From: Channa striata
Lineage: Eukaryota > Chordata > Actinopteri > Anabantiformes > Channidae
Length of the DNA: 64,000 nucleotides
Direction: 5' to 3'
Assembly: GCA_033026295.1 (NCBI GenBank)
Contig: CM065175.1
Span: 14,707,837-14,771,836, forward strand
Of this stretch, positions 13,001 to 25,500 are shown piece by piece; position 1 is the stretch's first letter, and every line of letters begins with the position of its first letter. The notes under the pieces were generated by a model. That model did not search any database and was not told the DNA's origin. It worked only from the letters and a program-made list of their open reading frames with translations. A program made the position numbers and the translations under genes.

Positions 13001-15539
13001 CAGAGAACGAGCGTGTCAATGGAAGCTGCATTCTTCAGAAAGAAGCCCTCTGCTGAGACAACCTTCCCAAATGCAAAACCTCAACTCTGCATAACAATGT
13101 GTAAAAGAATTCAAAAGAGTTCTGACAGGCATGAAGGATGAACCTGTATTTTACAGCATTTAACATAACTCCTCATTATGGGACTCTGTAATTTCTTAAG
13201 AAAAATGCAGGAAAACAACCGGCCCAAAAATTGAAATTGGTAAAGTGAGAGTTCATTTTCCAAAATGTAGCCACATTTTTCCTCCACTGAGTCCTGCTTT
13301 GTAGACGGATTCAAGGCATCAAGGCCACCAAGCCACAAACTACAAGCGACTGAAATGGAAGAGAGTATGTGAAGGACTATTGATCTATTGATTTTTGTTG
13401 ACATTAACTGCAGATTTGAAATAGCTTTAGCAAATGCCGAAGAGCATGTTAACTACATGATCTGAAAGGAGGGATCATGAAGACTAATGCACTGGGTAGG
13501 ACAAAATGTGAACCCTTAGATAGATCGAGACCAGTCATTGTTTTCTCCTGAGAAGCTCCTACAGCTCGGTATGAATATATGGTGGTAGTTTTATCACAAA
13601 TGTTCCAAAAGGGTTGAACACCAGCTTTGAATAAGATTTTACGGTGTGATGCCTTGTTGGTACCATGTATATTGGTTTTGATGTTTAAGACTCTCAGTTC
13701 ATTCAGTACAGTGGCATAGTCATCTAAAACACAACATGTACAAGCACACACACACAGACACACACTCCCCTTCTGAGACTGCAGAATGAAGCGGACAGGA
13801 ACAGCCCAGAGACAGCATATGCTAGCTGTTTTGACTCCCTCGGCACCACGTGTTAGCACTGTGCTATTTATACCAGGTTGACCTGCAGCAAAGGGAGCTG
13901 AGCTCAAAGACAACAGGTTCGCCATCACAGGGTCACGCCGCAGCCGCTTCTTTAAACTTCTGAGGGCTGTTCTAGGGAGGTTGTTGGTCAGATGTGGTGA
14001 TGCAGCCTTGTCATCCACCTGTTGTGTTTTAATGAATTGCAAAAGGCCTTCGTCGTCAACTTGTCACTAACCACTAAAACCCATTCGACAAAGCGCTGCT
14101 CAGCCTACCACTGTTACTCGCTGTCTGTCTAGTTTGCGGTCCAGCTGGCCTACTGCTAAACTGAGACCAGTTAACTGTGCAAAGTACATCAGCTCTTTGT
14201 TTGTGTTTTTAATTCTGCCCATTTCCCTCTCCTCTCTCAAAAAGTGGAAAGCATTCCCTTCCCGTCCTGCTGGTCAGGCTGAGTGGGCTACAGAATGAGA
14301 TCCAGGCTTGTGGTGATCCACAGCATCCTGAGGCTTCATGACTTATCTTACTGGCTCTCCTCAAAGACGATGGCGTACCATTGATGTGACAGAATGAAGA
14401 AAGACCCGAATTAACTTTGTATTTACACGACTTCCCAACCAGACTTAGATGAATGTTCAATAAAGGCTCAACCCTTAGATGCCATAGCCCCTCTGCTTTG
14501 TTCAAATTTAATGTCTGTAAATGAGGTCTTTTGAAAATGTGTTTGGATGCACATGGTCTAATCAGGAGGCAGAAACAAGGATTTCTCAAGAGATCTAGCC
14601 TGCCACCACAAAATAAGGAAAAACAGAGAATGGGTTTCAGGTTTACATAATTTGTCACTGACTGTCTTTGAGGAGAAAGGGCAAAAACATCAGACCAAAT
14701 AGGAACATTCAGTTTTTTAGAGTTGCTGAAAATTGCCTGGCCAACTTTTGCAACCAATTCAATGTGTGCTGTTTCACCAACTCAGGCAGTAAGGAATAAT
14801 AATATATCATCAGTAAGATGGATGTGATGTGTCAAAGTCATGTGCATTCTGCTTCTTCCTGAGCAAAGAACTCTCAAAAAATATAAAAAAGTGGTATGAC
14901 ACATGTATATGGGTACACATAGATTTATAAGTTATGATGAAATCAGACAGTTGCAAATTTAAGTCATCAGATCCAAGCACCATCCAGGTGAGGAACCACC
15001 ATCTTGTCCCACAACAGACCAACTGTCCATTTAAATCCCACCTAGTCCAACCGAGTCTCTGCACTTCCAACACTGGCTTTTTGAAGGAAAGTTTCATTTT
15101 AAATTAAGCCAAGCAATATTATTACTAAATCAAAACAAATTGATGAGTATAGCGTCATTGTCTGTTTCATTATTATTTTTTAGCAAAGAATACCTGAGAC
15201 TGAGACTGAAATCTAAATAATAAAGAATACTGCAGTAAGTACAGCAGGTTAAACAGGGATGTGGCTGAGGTAAATAATTGCACATGTCCTTCAGCCAAAT
15301 ACAGGGTGTCCACTGCATTCACCCAGCCACTAAATATTCCATGATGTATTAAAATGTCAATGTAGATCTGCAGTCACTGGCCTAGTCTATGGTCCATTAG
15401 GTTTGTTTGGTAGCAACCCCAGCAACATGGTCAGGCTAATCATTAATTTAGCATTTTGCAGGTGTTAACTTATCACCAGGCTAATTAAAAGAAAGCAGCA
15501 CCAAAACATTAGCAGGAGACTCAGAAGTTGACTTCCTAC

Positions 15540-15704
15540 CTTCTGTGGGGCTTTTAGCAGCCTGTGGACTCCAGCAATCTGATTGATCAGAGGAATGTCT
15601 TCCCTGAAAGTGTAAAGAGGTGGCCTGGTAGGCTCGGGGAAATTGGTGCTGTTAAATGGATCAGTGTCATCTAAAAACTGGACCCTGCATATGAGCGTAG
15701 CCAT
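15540..15704 (-). CDS. fhod3: FH1/FH2 domain-containing protein 3, first coding exon
   Basis: This 165-base exon encodes 55 residues beginning MATLICRVQFLDDTDPF and contains STNFPEPTRPPLYTFRED and AGVHRLLKAPQK. These match the N-terminus of vertebrate FHOD3 much more closely than FHOD1. The ATG at 15,704-15,702 is chosen because it aligns with the family start. An in-frame TTG five codons upstream is not a plausible start. The exon ends on a whole codon at a consensus donor (GTAGGA). FHOD3 is a formin that nucleates and bundles actin at the sarcomere in heart and skeletal muscle. This exon supplies the start of the N-terminal ubiquitin-like GTPase-binding domain; the repeat domain and the FH1 and FH2 domains lie outside the window. 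Transcription starts in the CpG-rich region to the right and runs leftward, so fhod3 is head-to-head with slc6a19. Confidence 0.93.
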
Positions 15705-15729
15705 GATGAATCCATGCAAGTCGACCTTA

Positions 15730-16240
15730 GATGATCAAAACAGTGGATGCGACGCCGCAGCCTGTGACAGACGCACAGCCCCGGCCGCAAACTGCCGGCA
15801 GGTCCCTCTGCGGTAGCGACACCCCGCACCCTCCGTTATCCTTGGACCTCGTCCATTCGCTTCACGCAGCGCAGATGAGTCAGGACAGCGCAAAGTAGAG
15901 CTCCAAGGCGCCTGGATGGGGGACACGCGGAGTCAGATCTGCGCGGACAGGAGCGGAGCGGCAGCTTCCAAGGGCATTGCTGAGGCAGACTGCGGACGCG
16001 ACTGCTACACTTGGCGCTTGGTCTGTGTGCGAGAGATGGGAAAGCGGCTCCCTCCTCAAGCGTAAACTCCGCCAAGGTGGGGGACGCACGGCGGCCACAG
16101 CTCGGCCGACGCGGCTACTGTTACAGCAGCAATGGCGGCCTCCAGTGGCGGAAGTGAAACGTGCGCAGAAGACGGTGAGGCTGGCGGCGGATGAACACAC
16201 TGACGAGGCAGAAGTGCACGGACGCAATCAGGTAAAAGTG
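15730..16240. promoter_or_regulatory. CpG-island promoter of fhod3, possibly bidirectional
   Basis: CpG is dense here and rare in the flanking sequence. The block begins about 25 bases upstream of the fhod3 start codon and probably holds its 5' untranslated region and start sites. A divergent transcript to the right is possible, because plus-strand donor-like sequences occur at about 16,173 (GTGAGG) and 16,231 (GTAAAA). CpG islands at vertebrate promoters are well established; the exact start sites cannot be read from sequence. Confidence 0.7.
16129..16140 (+). promoter_or_regulatory. YY1-like motif, or start of a short divergent reading frame
   Basis: GCAATGGCGGCC matches the ATGGCGGC core bound by YY1 downstream of many CpG-island start sites. 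The ATG also opens a plus-strand frame (MAASSGGSETCAED) that meets a GTGAGG donor 42 bases on and otherwise stops after 20 codons. I do not recognise the peptide. Confidence 0.35.
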
Positions 16241-16244
16241 AGTT

Positions 16245-17893
16245 AAATAGTACCACCTCATATTTATCAAAGCTGAAATAATCATGTAGACAACCTGTAA
16301 GACTAACTTCTCTGGGAATAAGTTCAACTCAAGGAAGTTGATGTTGATGCCTCATAAGGAGAATTTAAAAGAAGTTAATGCATAGGAAGAGGTGGAAAAG
16401 TTCTGTTTTATGCAAAAACACATGTAGATGTTCGGGTCTTGTTAAGTTTAATTTTCAGATCCCAGGAGAGAAGGACTTCAAAGGTGTATTTTTGAGAATG
16501 TGATTACAAAAACCAGCAGTGTTTTAATTTATTTTATTTTAGTAAAAGCAATAAAATTAACAACAAATAGTAACTGGGTGTAGAACAAACATAGTAGTTA
16601 GAAATGTGGAGTAGCTAGTTTTTGTACTGACAGTTGGTTAATCCATCATTTTACATCGTCATTCCTCTTTTGAGATTGCATCTGAAAGGTAACTAGTAAC
16701 TAACATTGTCCAAGAGTTGAGCAAAAAAGTCAAACATTTCCCTCTGAATTGTAAATAAGAAAAAATAAAGGACCATAAAATGGAAATACACCAGTGCAGA
16801 GTTCAAATTACACTCAATCTTTGTGACAAATATACAATAAATGATATCCATTTAACATGCTATGAGCTATGAAGACATTGTTAAATATTGTACTTTATCT
16901 GTCCACAACTATACCTGCATTCTATGGAGCATACTCTAATAATACATGACAATTCACAACTTGAATTATGTTGTGTATATTTGGAGGTTATTTTGGGGCC
17001 TATTTATTTGTACAACATCCCAATTTTCCATGTGAAACGAGCAAATTCTATTCTTCTTTCAGTTAAAAAGTGAACCTCGTAAGTGCCTTTATGTTTTTAA
17101 CAGTCTTTCGATCTGCAGTTAATATTTTAACCCAAAACTAATTATTTGTTAATATATCATCACAGCCAGGTTACTGTGTAGCTTGGTGGGTCTTTTTTTT
17201 TCAAACAAGCCTTAACTCTTTATGTCCAGCATCAGCTTAGAAGTTGTAATTGTTGACTCAACGAAAATAGCAGAGATTGGATCTGTTAAACTTTACTCAA
17301 ATGATCTGTTTAACTAAAACATGTAGTAAAACTTGTTGGGATAATAAAATAACATACATACTATACATCCAACTTCTTAGTATAGGTTATAGAGTTGTGT
17401 GTGAACCCCCCAGTAATAATATGGAACTGCTGGGAAACAGTCCAGCTCTTGCATGAGTCTTAAAATCAATCCACACAGAGCATCAAATACTGAAGCTGTA
17501 TCACAGAATAGAACAACATACCCCGTCACCTTGACATAAGTAATGCAGGGAGTTGGAGAGTCTCCGATTGGCAGACTCACTGCAAAAACCTTTACAGGGA
17601 ATATCACCGCTCTATAAGAAGTATGCAGCATATATCTACTAAAGCATTATTTCCAAAAATACCAGTGATAGTGTTATTAAGTTGTTGTCTTCCTCAGTAA
17701 ACCTGACAAGAACAGTGTTTCGTGTGCAATGAACCTTTCCCATAAGAGAAGACATTACTTAACTATCACGTGTGTTTTTTGCTCATCTGATCTGATGTTC
17801 TCTGACATCACAGCTAGTCAATCTATTACAGAGGTCCAGTATATCTCAAAGTGTAAAATGCAACACTATATCGCAACACTACAGCGAAAGATA
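16245..17893. other. Intergenic DNA between fhod3 and slc6a19
   Basis: About 1.6 kb of AT-rich sequence separates the fhod3 CpG island from the slc6a19 start. It must carry the slc6a19 promoter, but I found no convincing TATA box. The frame containing the slc6a19 start stays open upstream to about 17,729. That extension has no counterpart in the family and is taken as leader or chance. Confidence 0.6.
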
Positions 17894-20800
17894 ATGAAGC
17901 TGCAACTCCCCAATCCAGGCCTGGAGGACAGGATATTGTCCCATCAGCAGCTGGACAACCTGGAGGAGGATGAGGCTGAAGACAGACAGAAATGGGACAA
18001 CAAGGCCCAGTACATGCTGACCTGTGTGGGGTTTTGTGTGGGACTGGGAAATGTCTGGCGTTTTCCCTATCTGTGTCAGAGTCATGGAGGAGGCAAGTTG
18101 TGTTTTCATTTTGCAGCTATTCCTTTTTGACTTGTATCACTTTATTAAAAGTAGTTTAAGTGCAGTTGTTTACTCAAATTACTTAAGTAATTAATCCTAA
18201 CATGCTACACTTGGAGATTAAAAGAACGTCGAGTAAACTCCTAAATATGTGTGTAATGCCAATGCCTCTGAGAATGCTTGTTTGTATCATTTTTACTTAC
18301 ATTTTTGAATACATACTGTATTTTTTCATAGGTTTTGGATTAAATAAATTATTTTCAGTGATTTCACATTTCAGAATCAGAATCACAAAACTGTTTATTG
18401 CCAGGCACAGTTAAGAACACTTAACAGTTCTAGGAATTTGTCTTGGTGTCAGGTCCAAACACAAAATCTACAGAAAGAGTTTAATATGCAGAGGTGTGAC
18501 ACATTATGAAATATGTACAGAAATAGCATAATACAATTAAAATAGGATAAGTGAGTGTACAGTGTGAGGTAGTACAACTTGGAAAGTTAAGTGAGTGTCT
18601 GTAAGTTGGGGGGGGGTTTCGGGGTGGGGATTTGGCCACTGTTCAGTGGGGACGAAACTGTTCTTGTGGCGTGAGGTCCTGGTCTTAATGGACCGGAGCA
18701 TTTTGCCAGAGAGGAGGGGCAGGAAGCGTTAATGTCCGGGATGAGAAGGGTCAGCTGCATTCATGCGAACAAGCGATTTTCTGTTATATTCAAAGTATTT
18801 TATGTTTTCTGAGGATCATTGGGTATGTTGACTTGGCCTTTGTATTACTGAATATTATTAGGTATTGTATTGCTCGGCTATATGTTTTAAAACAGGCAAA
18901 TCTTTTAAACAATTTATATAAGAAGCAACTGAAAACTGATAGCGCAGTGTGGACCCACCAAAATGTTGTTTGAAACTAATCTGCTTTGATAAGATGTTTT
19001 ATACCCTTAACTTGCAGAAAATCCTCTTAAAAATGCTGCACATGCATGAATGATATAATTGTTTCTTCCTTTATTTTTTTAGGTGCATTTATGATACCAT
19101 TTCTGATCTTGCTGGCTCTTGAAGGAATCCCACTTCTCCATCTTGAGTTTGCCATTGGTCAGCGTTTAAGAAGAGGCAGCTTGGGAGTATGGAACACAGT
19201 TCACCCTTATTTGACTGGCATTGGTAAGAAATACACTAGTGGCAGTGTTAGCATTTAATACAACTGGAGTAAATGTGCATTAAAGCTTGTTTGAAACATT
19301 CATTGCAGGAATCGCGTCCATGTGTGTGTCTCTGATGGTCGGTCTTTACTACAACACCATCATTGCCTGGATTCTGTGGTACTTCTTCAACTCATTTCAA
19401 GATCCTCTGCCGTGGAGCCAGTGTCCCATGAATTCAACAGGTAGTGCTGAACTAGAAACACACTGTATCAATTAAAATGAGAAACAGATTTATTTTCTTA
19501 TAAAACACAATTAAGTTCTGTCAGGATTCACCTCAGAGTGTGAGAGGAGCTCCCCCGTCGATTATTTCTGGTACAGGGAAACCCTGAACACCACTCCAAC
19601 AATTGAAGAGGATGATGGGCTGCAGTGGTGGATTTTGTTATGTCATGTGTGTGCGTGGTCTGTGCTTTATATCTGCATCATCCGTGGTATTGAGACCACA
19701 GGAAAGGTATAGCACAATGTTTCCTACTATTATACATTGCATTTTAATTCAGCTCGAAATTAATTGTATGAATATTTATTTCCTGAGGCTGTATATGTGA
19801 CTTCAACCCTCCCCTATGTGGTGCTGACAATATTTCTGATTAGAGGTCTGACCCTGAAGGGCTCTTTGAATGGAATAAAATTTCTATTTACGCCTGATGT
19901 AAGTTGCAATATGAAAAATATTTTTAAAAAATTGTCAACTATATCTTGTATTTTAACAGTTTGGACCTCATCTGTCTTTTACAATACTACACGCCTAACC
20001 ATTTTTTCAATGCTGTAATTTTTTATATTTGTCATTCCAGTTAGCAGAGTTGGCAAAACCATCAACGTGGCTGGATGCTGGTGCTCAGGTTTTCTATTCT
20101 TTTCTCTGGGTTTCGGTGGTCTCATTTCCTTCTCCAGCTACAACTCAGTGCAGTACGTGTTTCATCTGACTGCATAGTTACATGTATATGCTCTACACTG
20201 TAAATAACTGTTACTTTTCCTTCAGTAACAACTGTGAACAGGATGCTGTGATCATCTCTATCATCAACGGCGTTACCTCAGTCTATGCTGCAACTGTTAT
20301 TTACACAATTATCGGCTTCAGAGCGACACAGAGATTTGACACCTGCCTCTCTGGGTACAGTATGTCTTTTGGATCTTAGCAGTTCTTTAGCAATACATCA
20401 ACTTTGCAAAAAAATCACCAAATGCATTTTGTTTTCAGAAACATCTTAAGCTTACTGAATGAGTTTCACCTTGCTGAGGGCAACGTTACTGATAGCAACT
20501 ACATGCAGGTTGTTCAGCATCTTAATGCAAGTCATCCTGACGTTATTCACAAGCTGGACCTAAAAACCTGTGACTTGAATACGTTTCTCAGTCAGGTAAG
20601 ATTTCACAGGGTCGAAGGAGGAATTTTATGTCCCAGCAGCTTTCGTTTTTTTTTGGAAACATAAATATGTGTTTAAATTATACATATAATAAAATATGTT
20701 TGGGCCTAGGGAGTTGAAGGAACCGGTTTAGCCTTCATTGTGTTCACGGAGGCAATCACCAAGATGCCCTTTTCTCCGCTGTGGGCTATTCTTTTCTTCA

Positions 20801-21912
20801 TCATGCTCTTTTGTCTTGGCCTATCTTCAATGTTTGGGAACATTGAAGGAGTTCTAGTACCACTGCAAGACCTCAACGTGTTCCCTAAGACATGGCCAAA
20901 AGAAGCTGTTACTGGTAGGTAACTCTTCATCTGATCTCTCATTTCTCTATAAAAATACTTTCTAGTAATTTTATGAATTATTTTCCCTCCTTCAGGTGTA
21001 ACATGCATCTTCTGCTGTCTGGTTGGTTTGATATTTGTCCAAGGATCAGGAAACTATTGGCTGTCACTATTTGACACTTACGGAGGATCCATCCCTCTGC
21101 TAATAGTTGCATTTTGTGAGATGTTCTCAGTGGTATACTTATACGGGATAGACAGGTGATATTCAAATACAGATAAATATTTTTCTAATTTCTAGTCACT
21201 CTTATGTATTATACAAAGGTTTGAATTGCATGGTGACAGGATAATTGCCAGGAACATATTTTCATTATAGCCAAATGAACTTTTTTCTAACTATTCTACC
21301 ATCCAAAATATGCACATTTTATGGCACACCACGTCACAGGACTGTTTATGAACGAACGCTTGTTTGCAGGGTGCTGAAAATGCCGTATTCTGAGTGTGTG
21401 TCTGTCCTCCCAGGTTCAATGACGATATAAAGTTCATGATTGGACACAAACCCAACTTGTTCTGGCAGATATCATGGAGAGTCATCAGCCCACTCATTAT
21501 GTTATTCATCTTGATCTTTTACCTCATCACTAAAGTTTCTGAGAAGCTTCTTTACAAAACATGGGATCCTACATCGGTAAATACTGATATTTATGATCAA
21601 TATTAATATTTTTGATTACTTCCCAATATTTATGGATATTGACATTTTAAACATACTGCTGTACCATCAGAAACTAAATATTTAGATGTTTTGTGTGTGT
21701 CTTTGCAGGATAAATTTCCTACACTTAAGGAAAAGCCATTTCCAGAATGGATCTATCTGATCATTTTCCTGTTGGCAGGAATACCCAGTATTTCTGTGCC
21801 TGTCATTGCTCTCTGGAAACATATAAAAACAAAGATGACTTCAAAGTTACATCTTTACAACATTTCTGACCAAATTCAAATGAGCAATGAGCTCAGGAAA
21901 TCCTCTGCCTAA
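17894..21912 (+). CDS. slc6a19: Sodium-dependent neutral amino acid transporter B0AT1-like, one-base frameshift in exon 6
   Basis: Twelve coding exons: 17894-18092, 19083-19223, 19309-19440, 19525-19706, 19788-19898, 20041-20152, 20226-20354, 20439-20595, 20710-20914, 20996-21155, 21414-21576, 21709-21912. With one base added in exon 6 they encode 631 residues, against 634 in human SLC6A19. The start MKLQLPNPGLEDRI aligns with the human N-terminus. Exon 1 carries the TM1 sodium-site segment GLGNVWRFPYLCQSHGGG; later hallmarks are GIETTGK, LVPLQDL and MIGHKPNLFWQ. The family imports neutral amino acids with sodium across the apical membrane of gut and kidney, held at the surface by ACE2 or collectrin. 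Exon 6 is 112 bases, while the paralogue's is 113. The lost base lies near 20,097-20,106, and the shifted frame stops at 20,249-20,251. Intron 1 has a GC donor. It is either a recent pseudogene or a consensus error. Confidence 0.9.
18372..18765. repeat. Dispersed teleost repeat fragment in slc6a19 intron 1
   Basis: The block starts with CAGAATCAGAATCACAAAAC and a TTTATTGCCAGGCAC phrase. It ends with a stretch (GGGGACGAAACTGTTCTTGTG, then GGACCGGAGCATTTTGCCAG) that resembles a very common interspersed sequence of fish genomes. It is diverged and has no coding frame. I recall the motif but cannot assign a family name without a repeat library. Confidence 0.55.
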
Positions 21913-21954
21913 CAGTGTTTGGTTAAAACTTCCCTTGATAATGAAGAGGCATTC

Positions 21955-21960
21955 AATAAA
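21955..21960 (+). other. slc6a19: Polyadenylation signal of slc6a19
   Basis: AATAAA lies 43 bases after the stop codon. A second AAATAAA at about 22,036-22,042 could serve as an alternative. Confidence 0.6.
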
Positions 21961-22574
21961 GGATATAACTGATGAAATTTAAAATGTAAGGCATATATTT
22001 TCTGACACAAAACAACAAACCAACTTGAAGCCATGAAATAAAGCTACACCTGTCTGTCCAGCTGGGGTCACTGTTGTCATGTGTTACCATGTGGCGTGTT
22101 TGAGGCGTGAATTAAACATTGTATAAACATGTGCCTACAATTTTTTATGTTAATTTCACAATATGTCCGTTGTGACTAAAGTTAAAAAAATGATTGTGAA
22201 TGATCAGAATTATCATACTTTTTTTTCAGAGTAAGTGGTTTTTTACTGTTGACTAGGTCAGACTTTGTGCAAAGAACAGTAATGCAAACTATATCATGTA
22301 ACAAATGAAAAAGACGTGTACTATCACAGTTTTGCTCCCTGGTTTCTTTATTTATGGTGCCTCTGTTATCAACATCATATCACGCCACTTTACACAAGAC
22401 CACTAAACCAACAAGGCACATTGTTCCCACAGCTTCAAGAGTTAACAAGAAAAACAAGAGGCCGCTAAAGTCACCCCCCGTCTCCTGATATAAACAAGTC
22501 ACCAGGTTCTCTTCAGACCGAGTAGACAGACACGTCAGACAAACATATTTGGTTGCTTTGTAAAATATACCAAA
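21961..22574. other. Intergenic DNA between slc6a19 and slc6a18
   Basis: Only about 600 bases separate the slc6a19 polyadenylation signal from the slc6a18 start. A GATATAAAC at about 22,487-22,495 could be a weak TATA box placed some 80 bases before the ATG. A GTTAAC half-site of HNF1 type lies about 50 bases further upstream. Both are short and unproven. Confidence 0.4.
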
Positions 22575-25500
22575 ATGACAAGGGACGAAGAATTGATGGA
22601 CGGAGATGCTGGAAGTGTTGAGCAACAAAGGATCAAAGAGAGGCCGAAATGGGACAATAAAGTTCAATATTTGCTAACCTGCATAGGTTTTGCTGTTGGA
22701 CTTGGTAATGTGTGGAGATTTCCATACTTGTGTCAAATCTATGGCGGAGGTAAGACCACTGGATAATATGTTTTGTAAAGCTGAAAAGAAATATATAAAA
22801 CTGCTCAATTTTGAATTGCATAAAAGAATTAACATGAAATCGTCCACTTCACAAGACAATCAGAAACACAATTTTGGAACCTGAACTAAACATAGTGAGT
22901 GTGTCTTTTTTTTTCAAGTTTTCTCTTTAGTGTTAAATTCATCACAGGTGGTAAGAAATTATTACACATACCTCATATGGATTTTGATGCTGTTAAAAAC
23001 AGTGTCCAAGCAAGACAATGTATTTTAATGACTGAAAATTAATAAACATACGAACCTTTGATTATACACATTAGCAACTAATGAATTATTTTGACTTGTT
23101 ATTATTTTTCATTGTGCACATCAACTAATAGATAATTTGTTAATAGATAAATCTGACATTTTTGCTCTTCAGTCTACATTAAATAATGTAAAATTTTCAA
23201 TCTAAACTAAAATTACTTCAATCTTTACAAAATTACATATACACTACAAGCTGTGGTCAGGTGCATCCCATTTATTTTTCAGATGTGCCTAGAACATGAC
23301 TTTAGTCGCACCTGTGCCAAACTGATTCTGTTGTAGACTCCACGGATCAGCCGATCAACATTAACACTGGTTGTGTTAATAGTGTCATGAAGGAAAACTG
23401 TCACATTTCAACATCATGATGACCAAAAGAAAACAGCCAAGACACTGTCAGGAATTATGACATACACTGACAGAAAATATATAAAACTACAGTGTATTTG
23501 TAAATCACTTTGTGATTGCCTATACTGTACGTCAAAATCAGTGAATTCTCTTGGCTTTCTTGACTTTACTTTTGATCTAAAATGAATAGAAACATTTTCA
23601 ATCTTCATGTTCAAGCTAGTAACATATCTTACGAAAAGAATCAAATTACTGGAACTCAACTGTGACTTCAAAAACACAATATGCAATTTAGGACAGGACT
23701 AGCATGAGACTCAAATCAATCCACTCTGCTCCATTCAACGCTCCTTCTCCCTCCACACGCTGTCACATTTGTTGAAATTACAACAAATACTGCCAGAATG
23801 CTCCAAAACATCTTCTTTCCTTCTTGCAGTCTATAAGTCTTGACAGGAGGCTTTGATAACGCCTCTCTACTACAGGATAATTTTTGAAGCAGATTTCTCG
23901 TAAAAAATGTTTTACATTTGTATCTTTAAGTGATTATGTGACTGTAATGCATTTATTTATTGTTTCCCTTTATCTTTATACTTGAGGATCATCTTCATCA
24001 AGAAAGCCTATTTCTTTTTGCTTTGCTCATTACTAAGCTAAATTAATATTTGATAAATATTTACAAATGGGAAAGTTATTCACTTTGTGGAATAAAACGA
24101 TTACACAATTGTTTGGTGTTACTGCTCAGCATGAACAAGTGTGATAAAGCTCTGACTGTTGATATTAAAATGTTCAGTAATCAGAAACCAGCAGGGCCAC
24201 TGTTTAATTTAAGGCAAAGTTCATTCCTGTTGTTTAGTTATGGTCATTGTTAACACTTAGAAATGTTGCTTCATTTAAGGCGCATTCCTGATCCCTTATG
24301 TGATTGCCTTGGTGTTTGAGGGACTTCCTCTGCTGCACATGGAGCTGGCCATTGGACAACGACTGCGAACAGGGAGTGTTGGAGTGTGGAATTCAATCTC
24401 TCCATATCTGGGAGGTTTAGGTGAGAAGGTCCAAAGAAGCTGTACTGTACAACATCAAGTTGTGTAAAATTGGATAAATACCTAGAGTTCTACAATATAC
24501 AGTATTTGAATTTGAATACTGTCTATATGTACACACAGGTGTGGCTTCCTTAGCAGTGTCCTTCCTAGTTGGTCTGTTCTACAACATGATCTTGGCTTGG
24601 ATCCTCTGGTACTTCTTCCACTCTTTTCAAAGTCCACTGCCCTGGAGGGACTGTCCTTTAAACCTGAATCACACTGGTACCGTTTACATCATAGTTTCAT
24701 TTAAAAAATAATCCCCATAAATGACAGTGCCAGTAATTAGTCAAGACATTAATCATCTCTTTGATACAGGCTATGTAACTGAATGTGAAAAGAGCTCACC
24801 AGTAAACTATTTTTGGTATCGTGAAACACTGAACATCACACCAAACATCCAGACCAGTGGGTCTTTGCAGTGGTGGCTGGTGCTGTGTCTTGCAACTGCT
24901 TGGTGCCTCGTATACATCTGCTTCATACGTGGGATTGAAACCATTGGAAAGGTAAATTATCGGATTAAATATACTTTTGTAACCAAACATTTGTAGCTCA
25001 GATAGTAGCAACAGTACAAAAGATTACCAGATATGCTATGTCATGCATGTGTGTGAGGTGTATATTAAACATTTAATAATAATAATAACCTTTTTCCAAC
25101 AGGCTACTTATGTTACAGCCACCTTTCCATATCTTGTTTTGACCATTTTCTTAGTCCGAGCCTTGACTCTGTCTGGAGCAGCGGATGGCTTAATATATCT
25201 CTTCACTCCAAATGTACGAATGTCATTCCTTTCTTCCTGAAATTGTTTCATCACACACTTTAGTGAAAAATGTTGATATCTAAGTTATATGTATATGTTC
25301 ATCAGTGGGAAACCTTGAAGAATCCTATGGTCTGGTTAGACGCTGCCACTCAGATCTTTTTCTCTTTGTCTTTGGCCTTTGGAGGACTTATTGCTTTTTC
25401 CAGTTATAATCCTGAGAAGTAAGAACATTTTAACTGGTTTCACTTCAAGAGATATACATTTAAAAAACTAATAGATAAACTTATATAGATTTTTTTGTCT

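Larger units (their letters stand above)
1..15539 (-). other. fhod3: fhod3 intron 1 (5' part), no further coding exon recognised
   Basis: This stretch follows the splice donor of the first fhod3 coding exon and runs off the left edge. On the minus strand I looked for the next expected FHOD3 segment, which continues the N-terminal ubiquitin-like fold, and did not find it. The intron is therefore at least 15.5 kb. It contains A-rich runs (about 1014-1030, 5786-5808, 10011-10030), a hairpin element near 3.4 kb and a patch of diverged local duplications at 6.4-7.1 kb. The longest open frames here (minus strand, 13,449-14,042 and 14,209-14,757) resemble no family I know. Confidence 0.75.

Noticed and set aside
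13449..14042. 197-codon minus-strand open frame in fhod3 intron 1
   Set aside because: It begins with TTG rather than ATG and shows no recognisable domain, signal or low-complexity pattern of a real protein.
14209..14757. 182-codon minus-strand open frame in fhod3 intron 1
   Set aside because: No family match by eye and no splice or promoter context; likely chance.
17729..17893. In-frame upstream extension of slc6a19
   Set aside because: The extra 55 codons have no counterpart in SLC6A19 proteins, whereas the ATG at 17,894 aligns exactly with the family start.
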